Shown here one piece after another: positions 35,643 through 44,569 of a stretch of DNA of 52,392 bases; the stretch's first letter is position 1; every line of letters starts with the position of its first letter. The stretch covers positions 1 through 52,392 of the forward strand of contig CAIJNI010000026.1 of NCBI GenBank assembly GCA_903821995.1, in the 5' to 3' direction. This DNA is from an uncultured beta proteobacterium (GTDB taxonomy: Bacteria; Pseudomonadota; Gammaproteobacteria; Burkholderiales; Burkholderiaceae). The notes beneath the pieces were generated by a model. That model was given only the letters and a program-made list of their open reading frames with translations. It ran no database searches and was not told the origin of the DNA. The position numbers and the translations under genes are program-made.

Positions 35643-36539
35643 TTATGGAAACTTTTGAAATATTGCGCTTAAAAAATCAACAAATACACGCATCTTAGGC
35701 GGTAAATTTTTAAATTGTCTAAATACGACAGAAATGTCATAGCCTTTGACTGCGTAGGACTCTAAAATTGGAATAAGTTGACCAGCATCAATCATTGGCC
35801 GAACATAGTATTCGGCTAACTGAATTACACCTAGACCAGCAACAGCAGCGCTTACGAGCGCTTCGCCACTGTTAAATGTGAGAAAACCATCGATCACCAT
35901 ATGTTGATTTTTATCTGCGTCTTTAAATCGCCACTCTCGTATCAAACCATTTCTTGGGCGACGATATGAAATACACGCATGCTGTTTCAAGTCGTCTGGC
36001 GTTTGTGGAATCCCCTTTGCGTCTAAATATTTTGGCGATGCACAAACGACATAGTTAATACTCGATAAATGTTTCATCACTAGTCTTGATGAATGTAGTT
36101 CGCCAACCTGGATTGATAAATCAAGCCCATCATCAATCGTGTAAGGAACATAGTCACTACAAACAATCTCTAGGGAAACTGCTGGATATTTTTTAATAAA
36201 CTCAGGTAAATGCGGAACTACCCACATTTTACAAAGACCTGAAGGAATACCGACCTTTAATTTACCCCTAGGCTCTTTACCTGCACTACCTACAGATAAT
36301 TCAGCTTCATCAAGGTCAAACATCAGTTTTTTGCAGCGTTCGTAAAACTCCGCCCCCTCTTCCGTAACCCTTAAACGACGAGTCGTTCTATCTAGTAGGG
36401 TGACAGATAGTTTTGCCTCTAATCTAGCCAAAGTAGCACTAATTGCAGCAGTAGAAACCCCTAGATCTCTTGCTGTTCCACTGAGAGTGCCAATTTCAAC
36501 GATTCTGAGGTATACAACAATGCCGTGTAAGCGATCCAT
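35643..36539 (-). CDS. LysR family transcriptional regulator
   Basis: A 298-residue regulator. The N-terminal winged helix reads MDRLHGIVVYLRIVEIGTLSGTARDLGVSTAAISATLARLEAKL, followed by LLDRTTRRLRVTEEG, which is classical LTTR. The remainder is a periplasmic-binding-protein-like effector domain (LKVGIPSGL, DLSIQVGEL, LVSAAVAGLGVIQLAEYYV) of the CrgA/DmlR subgroup. It is divergent from the DapA-like genes across 127 bases, so it most likely controls them and possibly the opposing Bug-PrpD-TcuA genes. I could not define an unambiguous T-N11-A operator. Confidence 0.93.
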   Translation of the reverse strand: MDRLHGIVVYLRIVEIGTLSGTARDLGVSTAAISATLARLEAKLSVTLLDRTTRRLRVTEEGAEFYERCKKLMFDLDEAELSVGSAGKEPRGKLKVGIPSGLCKMWVVPHLPEFIKKYPAVSLEIVCSDYVPYTIDDGLDLSIQVGELHSSRLVMKHLSSINYVVCASPKYLDAKGIPQTPDDLKQHACISYRRPRNGLIREWRFKDADKNQHMVIDGFLTFNSGEALVSAAVAGLGVIQLAEYYVRPMIDAGQLIPILESYAVKGYDISVVFRQFKNLPPKMRVFVDFLSAIFQKFP

Positions 36540-36666
36540 GGTGATATTTAATTGTAGAGTTAAAGGTGATTGTATACCTAGCTATGATTCAAAATCCCCA
36601 AATTTCACTAGAATAATCAAGGTAATAGATAGCAACCCACAAACTTAACTATGGATTGGAAAATAC

Positions 36667-37581
36667 ATGCCGCTTATTCTTAAAGGCGTAATGCAAAGTC
36701 CCGTAACACCTTTGAAGGATGATTTTTCTCCTGACCTACCTACCTTTGAAAAATTACTGGATTTTCACGTAAGAACTGGGGCTACAGCAATATCATGGCC
36801 TCATCACAAAGCAGAATCACTGAATTTAACCATACCTGAGCGTAAAGCTTTTGCAGAAGTAGCAGTTAAAACTGTTGCTGGAAGAGTTCCAGTTTCTGTC
36901 CATGTCAGCGCACTTTCTGTGGAAGATTCTATTGAGCTCGCTCAGCACGCTCAAAAAATTGGTGCCGATGCAATTATCGCAATCACCCCTTATTTCTGGA
37001 GCCCATCACAAGACGCTATCTATGAATATTATGTCCGCCTAAGCAAATCAATGGACCTCCCTATCATTGCGTATAACTCGCCAAGCTACCTCGAAGGTAT
37101 TGAATTTACAGGCGAATTAGTTACACGGCTACTTGAAAATGTTCCTAGCTTAGTTGCCATGAAAGAAGCGAGCTTTGATAGTGCTAAATTTTTAGAGATC
37201 TCAAGAGCTGCCCTAAAAGTACGTTCTGACTTTTCAATCGTAGCGGGAGTTGAATTTTTAGCTCCTTCAGTTCCACTCGGTTGCGTTGGATCTTACTCTT
37301 CTGCCGGCGGAATTTGCCCTAACTTATGCACCCAATTATTTGATGCTTGCATGAGAGGTGATAGTGTTAAAGCGCGAGAGCTTCAATTTAAATTAGCTCA
37401 ATTGTGGGATTTATTCCGAGATCAATATCCATCTTCATTAAAGGGTGGTATGGTCATCATGGGTAGACCCGTAGGCCCTACAAGACCTCCCTTGCCAACA
37501 GCCACTAAGGAACGTCAAGCCTTTATTGCTAAGAAGCTTGAAGAGTTAGGCATTCTTGATACCGAACCTCATGGTTGGTAA
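36667..37581 (+). CDS. DapA/DHDPS-family lyase, catalytic paralogue
   Basis: A 304-residue TIM-barrel aldolase-family protein. The Schiff-base lysine is Lys166 in SLVAMKEASFD and the catalytic Tyr is Tyr136 in IIAYNSPSY. The glycine-rich TTGE motif of DapA is replaced by SWPHHKAES, so the substrate differs from aspartate semialdehyde. The C-terminus RPVGPTRPPLP resembles the lyases of 2-keto-3-deoxy acids. A GGAAA stretch precedes the ATG. It heads a plus-strand unit with a second DapA-like gene (26 bases downstream) and an SDR, divergent from LysR. Confidence 0.88.
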   Translation: MPLILKGVMQSPVTPLKDDFSPDLPTFEKLLDFHVRTGATAISWPHHKAESLNLTIPERKAFAEVAVKTVAGRVPVSVHVSALSVEDSIELAQHAQKIGADAIIAITPYFWSPSQDAIYEYYVRLSKSMDLPIIAYNSPSYLEGIEFTGELVTRLLENVPSLVAMKEASFDSAKFLEISRAALKVRSDFSIVAGVEFLAPSVPLGCVGSYSSAGGICPNLCTQLFDACMRGDSVKARELQFKLAQLWDLFRDQYPSSLKGGMVIMGRPVGPTRPPLPTATKERQAFIAKKLEELGILDTEPHGW

Positions 37582-37607
37582 ATCCATCTTTTAATAAGGC
37601 CCCTTCT

Positions 37608-38522
37608 ATGTCTACTTTTACCCCCGGTTTAGTTCACGCACCGATTACGCCGTTTAACCAAGATCGTAAAATTGATTACGCTAAATTTGAACAAGTCATC
37701 GAGTTTCATATCAAACATGGCGCCCAATCCCTGGCGATCACAATGCATCCTGGTGAATCTGTCAGCTTGACTGATCTTGAACAGCGCGCTCAGTTTGATT
37801 TTGTTCTAAAACAAGTCAATGGTCGCATTCCTGTTCTAGCTCATGTGAGTGATTCTGGAACATCCATTGCAGTGGCTCGAGCAAAATACGCAGAAGCGAG
37901 TGGCGTAGCAGCGATTATTTGTACAACACCCTACTACTGGACTCCGCCAGCTGCGATGATTTCTGAACACTTTAGTCAAGTTGCCAACGCAGTAAAACTT
38001 CCCTTCTTTCTCTTTTACTCTCCCGATGAGATGGGCGGCATTAAGCTTTCAACCGACCAAGTCCTCAAACTTGTAGAGCAATTGGGTAATTTTTCGGGAT
38101 TAATTGATGCTAGCCTTGACTGGCAGTTTATGATCAATATCATCTCAAATGTTTGGCGGACTAAACCAGATTTCCAATTATTGGCTGGTAATGAATATAT
38201 GGTCTCAGCCGGCACCATTGGTGCTACGAGTATGATTTCTTCACTCAGTAGTATCGCCCCCAATCTTGTAAAGGATCTGTATACCATTTGCAGAACTGAG
38301 CGGTATTCAGAGGCGCGTAAAGCTCAAGAAGATATGGCTGCATTAATGTTTTTATTGAAGAAATATGGTTTCGCCTCATTAAAAAGCGCCCTTGTCACCA
38401 TGGGGAGAGATTGCGGCATTCCAAGACCACCACAAAACCAATTAACTCAAACAGAGCACGCAGCACTCGCTAAAGAATTAATGGCGTTATCATTCATGAA
38501 GAACGAACCTAAAGGATGGTAA
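37608..38522 (+). CDS. DapA/DHDPS-family paralogue lacking the Schiff-base lysine
   Basis: Also 304 residues and aligning without gaps through the core to its upstream neighbour. At the position of the catalytic Lys166 the sequence reads SGLIDASLD, so Lys is replaced by Ile166. The position of Tyr136 is Phe, with a Tyr one residue later (LFYSPDE). Barrel signatures such as VHAPITPFNQDRKIDYAKFE and the C-terminus GIPRPPQN...EPKGW are intact, so it is not simply decaying. It may be a non-catalytic partner, or use another mechanism. The start ATG at 37608 has AAGG nine bases upstream. A longer frame from 37575 would overlap the previous stop. Confidence 0.86.
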   Translation: MSTFTPGLVHAPITPFNQDRKIDYAKFEQVIEFHIKHGAQSLAITMHPGESVSLTDLEQRAQFDFVLKQVNGRIPVLAHVSDSGTSIAVARAKYAEASGVAAIICTTPYYWTPPAAMISEHFSQVANAVKLPFFLFYSPDEMGGIKLSTDQVLKLVEQLGNFSGLIDASLDWQFMINIISNVWRTKPDFQLLAGNEYMVSAGTIGATSMISSLSSIAPNLVKDLYTICRTERYSEARKAQEDMAALMFLLKKYGFASLKSALVTMGRDCGIPRPPQNQLTQTEHAALAKELMALSFMKNEPKGW

Positions 38523-38536
38523 TCACTTCATAATTT

Positions 38537-39298
38537 ATGACAACAACACTCACGCCAGTCGCTATCGTTACAGGTGCAGCCCAAGGTATAGGACATGCTA
38601 CCGCTCTTGCGCTTGCACGTGATGGCTATCGACTGGCTTTAACCTCTTCTAGTGATATTCAAAAATTAGATCCAGTACTCGCAGAAATTAAAGCGATTGG
38701 TTCTGACGCGATCGCTATACAACTTAATCTTCGCGATCAAAAAAGTATTGCTCAATGCATTTCATCCACGCTAAAACAATTGGGTCAGATTAATGTTCTA
38801 GTCAATAATGCAGGAGTCGCACTTCGTAGAGCAGCAGAAGACGTTAGCGAGAGTGATTGGGACCTTGTGATAGATACCAATCTAAAAGGCACATACTTTA
38901 TAACTCAAGCGGTAGGAAAGTATCTGATACAGAATAAGCAAGCTGGCTCAATCATCAACATTGCTTCATTACATGGTGTCGTAGGCACAGCCGAAAGAAG
39001 TACCTACGGAATTTCAAAAGCAGGCATGATGCACATGACAAAAATGTTAGCCCTTGAATGGGCGCAGCATGATATTCGGGTTAATGCCATAGCACCAGGT
39101 CGAGTTGAAACTGCTGCCCGCATTAATCAATTTAATCCAGATGAAGCGTATCGCCAATCTAGACTGAGCAAGATTCCACTAGGCCGTTTTTGCACTGCCG
39201 AACATGTTGCCGCAGCAGCGAGTTACCTCGCTAGTGAGGCTGCATCGATTATGACTGGTCAAACCCTCATCTTAGATGGTGGAATCACCTGCGCATAA
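38537..39298 (+). CDS. SDR family NAD(P)-dependent oxidoreductase, FabG-like
   Basis: A 253-residue classical short-chain dehydrogenase. The cofactor motif is VTGAAQGIGHATAL (TGxxxGIG) and the second is NNAGVAL. The catalytic set is Ser in NIASLHG and Tyr-Lys in STYGISKAG, with VNAIAPGRVETA after it. It ends ASIMTGQTLILDGG, typical of the family. It follows the two DapA-like genes at 14 bases and converges with the Bug gene 11 bases later. In context it would reduce or oxidise a product of the aldolase step. FabG of fatty-acid synthesis is unlikely from its location. Confidence 0.9.
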   Translation: MTTTLTPVAIVTGAAQGIGHATALALARDGYRLALTSSSDIQKLDPVLAEIKAIGSDAIAIQLNLRDQKSIAQCISSTLKQLGQINVLVNNAGVALRRAAEDVSESDWDLVIDTNLKGTYFITQAVGKYLIQNKQAGSIINIASLHGVVGTAERSTYGISKAGMMHMTKMLALEWAQHDIRVNAIAPGRVETAARINQFNPDEAYRQSRLSKIPLGRFCTAEHVAAAASYLASEAASIMTGQTLILDGGITCA

Positions 39299-39309
39299 AG
39301 CACTCTCGA

Positions 39310-40296
39310 TTAATCATTCATTTTGATATTAGCGGTCTTAGCGACTTTAATCCAACGAGGAACTTCTATCGATAAACGTTTACGGAAGTCTTCTGGAGAT
39401 CCCTTATAAGGAGAAAACCCCTCCGCCAAAATTCTTTCTTGCATTTCAGGAGTATCGATCACCTTAGATACAGCAGCATTTAAGCGATTCACAATTTCTG
39501 GTGGGATACCGGCTGGCCCCCATAAACCATACCAATGCTCCATTGAACCAAATTCAGGAATAAATTCCTTGATCGTAGGAACTCCTGGCAAACTATCGAC
39601 ACGATTTTCCGTCGTTACAGCTAAGGCCTTTAACTTACCCGACTGAATAAATGGTGTCACAGCAACTGAGGTGTAATACCCTAAATTAAGATGCCCTGAT
39701 AATAAATCAGTCAGACCAGGTCCCGCTCCTTTATAGGGAATATGTGTCATTTTGACATTTGTAATTTGATCAACCATCTCACCAACTAAATGAGCATTAC
39801 TTCCTATACCTGTTGATCCAAAAGAAACTTCATTCGGATGAGTCCTAGCATATGTAATTAACTCTGGAAACGTTTTCACCTTTAAAGAAGAACTTGCAAC
39901 GACAATTAAAGGCCCTGTGGCCAATAAACTAATAGGCGTAATGCCATTAACAGGGTCGTAAGGAAGTTTATGTAATGCTGGATTAGCAGAATAACTTCCT
40001 GAAACAATACATAAGGTGTAGCCATCTGGAGTTGACCTAGCGACTTGTTCAGCACCAATCGTACCGCCACCCCCCGGTCGATTATCAACAATAAAAGTTT
40101 GCCCAAAGATTTGAGTTAACTTTTGAGCAAGTACGCGAGATAAGTTATCTGTCCCACCACCCGAACTAAAAGGAATGATAATTTTTACAGGCCGAGTCGG
40201 CCAATCAGCAGGATTCTCCGCAGCATGTATCATCGCTGTAGAACCAACTAGCAAAGCTCCAATCATGCTAATAAGGCACTTTTTATAGTGTTGCAT
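39310..40296 (-). CDS. Bug family (TctC-like) periplasmic solute-binding protein, second copy
   Basis: A 328-residue receptor with a signal peptide (ending near MIHAAEN) and the mature start WPTRPVKIIIPFSSGGGTDNLSR. The conserved RPGGGGTIGAEQ loop and IPYKGAGPGLTDLL are characteristic. It has a very strong GGGGGAG Shine-Dalgarno before its ATG. It is the last gene of the TcuA-PrpD-Bug run, convergent with the SDR. The companion flavoprotein and MmgE/PrpD genes suggest a polycarboxylate ligand such as tricarballylate or a relative. Membrane subunits TctA/TctB must lie elsewhere. Confidence 0.92.
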   Translation of the reverse strand: MQHYKKCLISMIGALLVGSTAMIHAAENPADWPTRPVKIIIPFSSGGGTDNLSRVLAQKLTQIFGQTFIVDNRPGGGGTIGAEQVARSTPDGYTLCIVSGSYSANPALHKLPYDPVNGITPISLLATGPLIVVASSSLKVKTFPELITYARTHPNEVSFGSTGIGSNAHLVGEMVDQITNVKMTHIPYKGAGPGLTDLLSGHLNLGYYTSVAVTPFIQSGKLKALAVTTENRVDSLPGVPTIKEFIPEFGSMEHWYGLWGPAGIPPEIVNRLNAAVSKVIDTPEMQERILAEGFSPYKGSPEDFRKRLSIEVPRWIKVAKTANIKMND

Positions 40297-40341
40297 ATGT
40301 CTCCCCCTGAATAACTAAACTGTTATTTCTTTCTGGTTGAA

Positions 40342-41700
40342 CTACTTAATAGGTATTAGTAAATCAATCAATTTCCTTAAATCTAAACTCTGTATTAAAT
40401 GACTTGCTTCCTGGTATAACTCTTCTGCTTGCTCCGGTCCAATTGCACGCTTGGCACAATCAATAAATTTTATTTTTTTATCTTTTTCAGAAAGTGGCCA
40501 CGCGGGAGACCCTGGAACTTTATCAATTCGAGTTTTAAATTCACCTCTACTTGTTAATACAGTTAAATCGGTATACCCTGAGATTCCAGAATAGATTTTG
40601 TCATCCTCAATGGCGTAACGCTGAATTTTTTTAATGAAGCTTTGAGCTGAGCCTCGCATTACCATTTCATCTGAGAACGTCTCTAAAGTTAGCTCCCCAT
40701 CTAAAAATATGGCAGATAAAACATATTCAATACTAAATTTACCTTCAAGGCCTGTTTTAGGATCTTTACTGACAAGCGCTGTATCTGTACCTGGTAAAAA
40801 TCCAATGGCAATATTTTCAATTTCTTTGGCAACTAATTGATGCTTCTCTATTAATCCAAAAAGACCACCAATAGCACGATGGTTTGAGTAGCAACAAGGC
40901 CAACCTTTAACGTACACACCAGGATTAACGATTTCCCAGGGGCTCCCTAAGTGACTCAAAATCTCCTTCGGGGACTGTCTATCTCTGCCACCATAAGTAT
41001 CTAAAAAGCTATTCTTCCCATCAAAAATGATGGGATCTGATGTAAACCCTTGCTTAACTAACCATGCAGATTGAACTGCACTTCTTGCCGCATGCCCAGC
41101 ATGAAACGGTTTGGTCATCGTGCCAAAATTACGAACCAGACCACTCGTTTGCGAAGCTAAAAGTCCCCAAGCATGCTGTAATTCCAAAGAGTTTAATCCT
41201 AACAAACAGGCAGCAACCGTTGTGGCTCCAAATGCACCAATCGTCGCGGTAGAATGCCACCCTTTGATAAAGTGCTCCTCACCTACCGCCCTTCCAAGCT
41301 TACCAGCAATCTCAAGCCCAAGAACATAGGCTTTTAATACATCTTTTCCTGATGAGCCTTGCATCTGACCAATTGCAAGAGCAGTTGGGACTAATGTCAC
41401 ACTCGGATGCCCCCTGAGATTAGGGTGGCTATCATCAAAATCAAGCGCATGAGAAGATATTGCATTAATAAATGCAGCATCAGCAAGTCCAACCGAGGTA
41501 TGCTGACCAAATATAGCAAAACTACCAGCACCATTCATCTTGCTCCAGGCGATTGCTTTTTCTGTCACAGGTTCTAAAGATCCTGCTAAGCCAACTCCCA
41601 AACAATCAATGAAAGCATCTTGGGCTTTGAGCAATAGGTCCTCCGCCATAGCACAAGACCATGCGTCTGAAACGAAATTCGCTAAATCCTGTGTGAACAT
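40342..41700 (-). CDS. MmgE/PrpD family protein
   Basis: A 452-residue member of the MmgE/PrpD family, which includes 2-methylcitrate dehydratase and cis-aconitate decarboxylase. The signature ISSHALDFDDSHPNLRGHPSVTLVPTALA and the WHSTATIGAFGATTVAACLLGL segment are conserved. FHAGHAARSAVQSA and YVKGWPCCYSNHRAIGG follow. The length is normal. It lies 51 bases after the TcuA-like gene and 45 before the Bug gene on one strand. Hydration/dehydration or decarboxylation of a tricarboxylate made by the flavoprotein is a reasonable inference. True PrpD activity cannot be claimed. Confidence 0.9.
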   Translation of the reverse strand: MFTQDLANFVSDAWSCAMAEDLLLKAQDAFIDCLGVGLAGSLEPVTEKAIAWSKMNGAGSFAIFGQHTSVGLADAAFINAISSHALDFDDSHPNLRGHPSVTLVPTALAIGQMQGSSGKDVLKAYVLGLEIAGKLGRAVGEEHFIKGWHSTATIGAFGATTVAACLLGLNSLELQHAWGLLASQTSGLVRNFGTMTKPFHAGHAARSAVQSAWLVKQGFTSDPIIFDGKNSFLDTYGGRDRQSPKEILSHLGSPWEIVNPGVYVKGWPCCYSNHRAIGGLFGLIEKHQLVAKEIENIAIGFLPGTDTALVSKDPKTGLEGKFSIEYVLSAIFLDGELTLETFSDEMVMRGSAQSFIKKIQRYAIEDDKIYSGISGYTDLTVLTSRGEFKTRIDKVPGSPAWPLSEKDKKIKFIDCAKRAIGPEQAEELYQEASHLIQSLDLRKLIDLLIPIK

Positions 41701-41751
41701 ACTTATTCCACTTTGTCAGCTTTGGCCTCTTATTACAGAAAGGCTCTTATA

Positions 41752-43236
41752 TTAATTGGCTAAAGAAGCCTCACCAGCACCATTTCCTGCAATCATTCCA
41801 AAGACCACACCTGATACCAAACCAGTTCCTGCTGGGTAGTTGAAATAGAATATACCGCCCACCATTTCACCAGCTGTATATAACCCTGGAATTGGATGAT
41901 GATGCACATCAACCACCTGACCATCTTTTGGATTAATACGTAAGCCACCAAAAGTGAATGTGATACCACACGTGGTGTGATATGCCTCAAATGGCGCCGT
42001 ATCTAAAGGATTTGCCCAATTGGATTTGGGTGGCTCAATCCCTTCTGTGCCTCGTCCATCTTTAATCGCATGATTAAATGGCACTTCAGTTTTTACCGCA
42101 GCATTAAATTCTTCAACTGTTTTTAAGAATCCCTTGGCGTTAACGCCTTCCATTTTTTCAGCTAACTCTTCAATGGTGTTGGCAACAACACGGGTGACCA
42201 TCCTGTCACCATACTCAGGACGAAGGATATGTTTGACCTTAGCATCAAATACTTGCCAAGCTTCTTGACCTGGCTGCTTTAAGACCTCGCCACCATATTT
42301 TGCATAGGTAAAATTATAAAAATCGATCCCTTCATCTACAAAACGTTTACCTTCGTTATTAATCATCAAGGACATTGGATAACTATGGCGATATGAACTA
42401 TGTGGCAAAGTTAAGTCCCCGAATTCAGGGGCGTAACGCTCCCATGAAACCGCATGTCTTCCAGACCAATTTCCGTAAGGACACGCCCCAATATCCAGCG
42501 CCATTTTTAAACCATCACCCATGTTGTATTTTGTACCGCGGACCTTAGCTAATTCCCAACCTGGGCCTAGATATTTTGTACGCCACTCTGGGTTTGCTTC
42601 AAAACCACCACAGGCAAGGACAACAGATTTTGCATGAAATTCAGTGGGTACGCCTTTGACTTTCGCATTAACGCCGGACACTTTAACACCATCATAGATT
42701 AAAGAAACAGCTCGAGTTTCATAAAATATCTGCACCCCTTTTTTAACTGCTGTGTCATTGAGATATTGAACTAAACCAGGGCCACCACCGGATACTTCCA
42801 TTGGCATGCGGCCAAAGAATTTTCTCTTACCATTCACAATGGCAGATTGCGCGCGGTAAGTCGGCACAAACCTCACACCTTGACTTCTTAACCAGACCAT
42901 CGCCTCCAAGCTATTATTCACAAGTGTTTCACATAAGTCAGGATCTGTACGCTCATTTGTAACACGGAGCAAATCATCGAAGAAGATATCCCTTGAGTTA
43001 TTGTCCCAGTCAGTTGATTCAGCTTCATCATCAGGAATATCAGCTAGACGTTGTAAGTCTTTAGCAGAACTATACGCAAATCGCATTACCCCCCCTGCAA
43101 AACGACTGTTACCACCGGAGTCATCAATTGGTGCCGCTTCCAACATGGCAACTTTTGCGCCTTTATCACAAGCAGCAAGAGCAGCACATAATGCAGCGTT
43201 TCCTTTTCCAACAACAACTACGTCAAACTGTTCCAT
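41752..43236 (-). CDS. tcuA: FAD-dependent tricarballylate dehydrogenase-like flavoprotein
   Basis: A 494-residue flavoprotein of the fumarate reductase/succinate dehydrogenase family. The FAD motif is VVVGKGNAALCAALAACDKG, followed by DDSGGNSRFAGGVMRF. The SVVLACGGFEANPEW and HTTCGITFTFGGLRI segments and the C-terminal YPAGTGLVSGVVFGMIAG are all present. This pattern is typical of TcuA, which oxidises tricarballylate to cis-aconitate. TcuB and TcuC are not beside it, so the electron acceptor is unclear and another carboxylate is possible. GGGG ahead of the ATG serves as ribosome binding site. It is first of three genes and diverges from the metallo-beta-lactamase-fold gene. Confidence 0.82.
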   Translation of the reverse strand: MEQFDVVVVGKGNAALCAALAACDKGAKVAMLEAAPIDDSGGNSRFAGGVMRFAYSSAKDLQRLADIPDDEAESTDWDNNSRDIFFDDLLRVTNERTDPDLCETLVNNSLEAMVWLRSQGVRFVPTYRAQSAIVNGKRKFFGRMPMEVSGGGPGLVQYLNDTAVKKGVQIFYETRAVSLIYDGVKVSGVNAKVKGVPTEFHAKSVVLACGGFEANPEWRTKYLGPGWELAKVRGTKYNMGDGLKMALDIGACPYGNWSGRHAVSWERYAPEFGDLTLPHSSYRHSYPMSLMINNEGKRFVDEGIDFYNFTYAKYGGEVLKQPGQEAWQVFDAKVKHILRPEYGDRMVTRVVANTIEELAEKMEGVNAKGFLKTVEEFNAAVKTEVPFNHAIKDGRGTEGIEPPKSNWANPLDTAPFEAYHTTCGITFTFGGLRINPKDGQVVDVHHHPIPGLYTAGEMVGGIFYFNYPAGTGLVSGVVFGMIAGNGAGEASLAN

Positions 43237-43609
43237 AAAAACCCCAAATGTTAATCATTTCAAAAATAGTCATTTATTACCCATTAAATCATTCTGATAC
43301 TCAATTGATTTTATAGAAATACCACTATAAAAAAAATCATGCCAGAAAGAATCACTGTTAACTGCAAGATTTAAAATCCGTTGTTTTAGCACTTCTCATC
43401 GTTGTCATTCAAGTCAAAGAATACTAGGGCTAATACCTAGTGAGTTTTATCATCTTATATCCTAACTATGCCGCCCTGCATGAAGGTTAACCCCTAATTT
43501 GAGTTACCTATTTTTATATTTGTTCTAGTTTGCCCCAGGTAACTAGGATATCCTTAGAACAACATAACAATAATTCAATCTAAAAAGTAATTACTGGGGG
43601 AGACTCAAC
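43237..43609. other. 373-base divergent intergenic region
   Basis: This region separates the TcuA-like gene (minus) from the metallo-beta-lactamase-fold gene (plus) and must hold both promoters. It contains no convincing coding frame or RNA. Visible landmarks are the ACTAGG/CCTAGT inverted repeat near its centre and related TACCTA and AGGTAACTAGG words at about 43507-43551. I could not assign a confident -35/-10 pair. Confidence 0.6.
43423..43441. promoter_or_regulatory. Candidate operator: ACTAGG-N7-CCTAGT inverted repeat
   Basis: A perfect 6+6 bp inverted repeat with a 7-base spacer (13-base centre-to-centre). Related half-sites GTTACCTA (about 43504-43511) and AGGTAACTAGG (about 43541-43551) occur closer to the plus-strand gene. 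The layout fits a dimeric regulator, possibly of LuxR type, but the regulator is unknown and the match may be chance. Confidence 0.35.
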
Positions 43610-44554
43610 ATGTTTAAAGTTCTTTCAACAAAAGTATTTTTCGTAACTTTTATAATAATTACTAGTTGTTTACAAGCTCAGCAATTACCCCCTACTCCAA
43701 TTATTCAAGAGGGAACAACCGTTCAAGTCTCCCCGCATGTTTATGTCATTCCAGATTCAAAATACACCCCCCTCATTCCGAATGTGGGAATTATTGTAGG
43801 AACCAAGGCCACACTCGTGATTGATCCCGGCCTTGGCTTGAGAAATGGTGTGACCGTCCTGAATGAAGTTCGTAAACTCAGTAAAAATGAACTCATATAT
43901 ATGGCGCCAACCCACTATCATCCAGAACATACTTCCGGAGCTATGGCTTTTCCTGCCCAAACAAAATTCGTCTACTCTGTAGCTCTTGAGCAAGATATCG
44001 CTGAATTTGGCCAAGGAATGCTCAGTCTTTTTAGAAAACGATCTCCTGAAACTGAATTTTTACTATTAAATGCGAGCTACCCTAAAGCTTCTAAAGATCT
44101 GTTGTTTAATAAAACACAAAGAATCGATTTAGGTGGAGTCCATGTGACACTCACATGGCTTGGCCCAACACATACAAAAGGTGATACATCTATTTTTATT
44201 GAAGAAGATCGTGTTCTCTTTTCAGGTGATATCGCCATGAAAGGTGCATTCCCTGGTTTCTTTAGTCCCTATGCGAGTGGCATTAACTGGATAAAAAGTC
44301 TAAATACACTTGAAGGTATCAATGCCAAGATCATTATTCCAAGCCACGGCGCTATGGGTGACAATGCAATGATTATTGATTGGCGTACTTATTTTCAAAA
44401 ACTACAAGCGCGTGTTGGCACTCTAAAAGCTCAAGGGGTGTCAGTCGACGATGTCGCAAAAACTACTACGCAAGAGTTCACCGCAGCTTATCCAAATTGG
44501 GCCGCTGCAGAAAGAATTGCAAACGCTAGTAAAGCTTTCTACGCTGGACTTTAA
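43610..44554 (+). CDS. Exported metallo-beta-lactamase-fold hydrolase
   Basis: A 314-residue zinc-hydrolase-fold protein with an N-terminal signal (MFKVLSTKVFFVTFIIITSC). ITSC could be a lipobox, or signal peptidase I could cut near LQA-QQ. Metal ligands are visible: THYHPEH (HxHxxH with Glu in place of the usual Asp), the third His in GPTHTKGDTS, Asp in LFSGDIA and the last His in IIPSHGAMGD. It resembles periplasmic MBL proteins linked to quinoprotein or cyclase pathways; true beta-lactamase activity is not implied. GGGGGAG seven bases before the ATG is a strong ribosome binding site. It converges with the GDSL gene. Confidence 0.85.
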   Translation: MFKVLSTKVFFVTFIIITSCLQAQQLPPTPIIQEGTTVQVSPHVYVIPDSKYTPLIPNVGIIVGTKATLVIDPGLGLRNGVTVLNEVRKLSKNELIYMAPTHYHPEHTSGAMAFPAQTKFVYSVALEQDIAEFGQGMLSLFRKRSPETEFLLLNASYPKASKDLLFNKTQRIDLGGVHVTLTWLGPTHTKGDTSIFIEEDRVLFSGDIAMKGAFPGFFSPYASGINWIKSLNTLEGINAKIIIPSHGAMGDNAMIIDWRTYFQKLQARVGTLKAQGVSVDDVAKTTTQEFTAAYPNWAAAERIANASKAFYAGL

Positions 44555-44569
44555 ATAAAGTAAACATAA

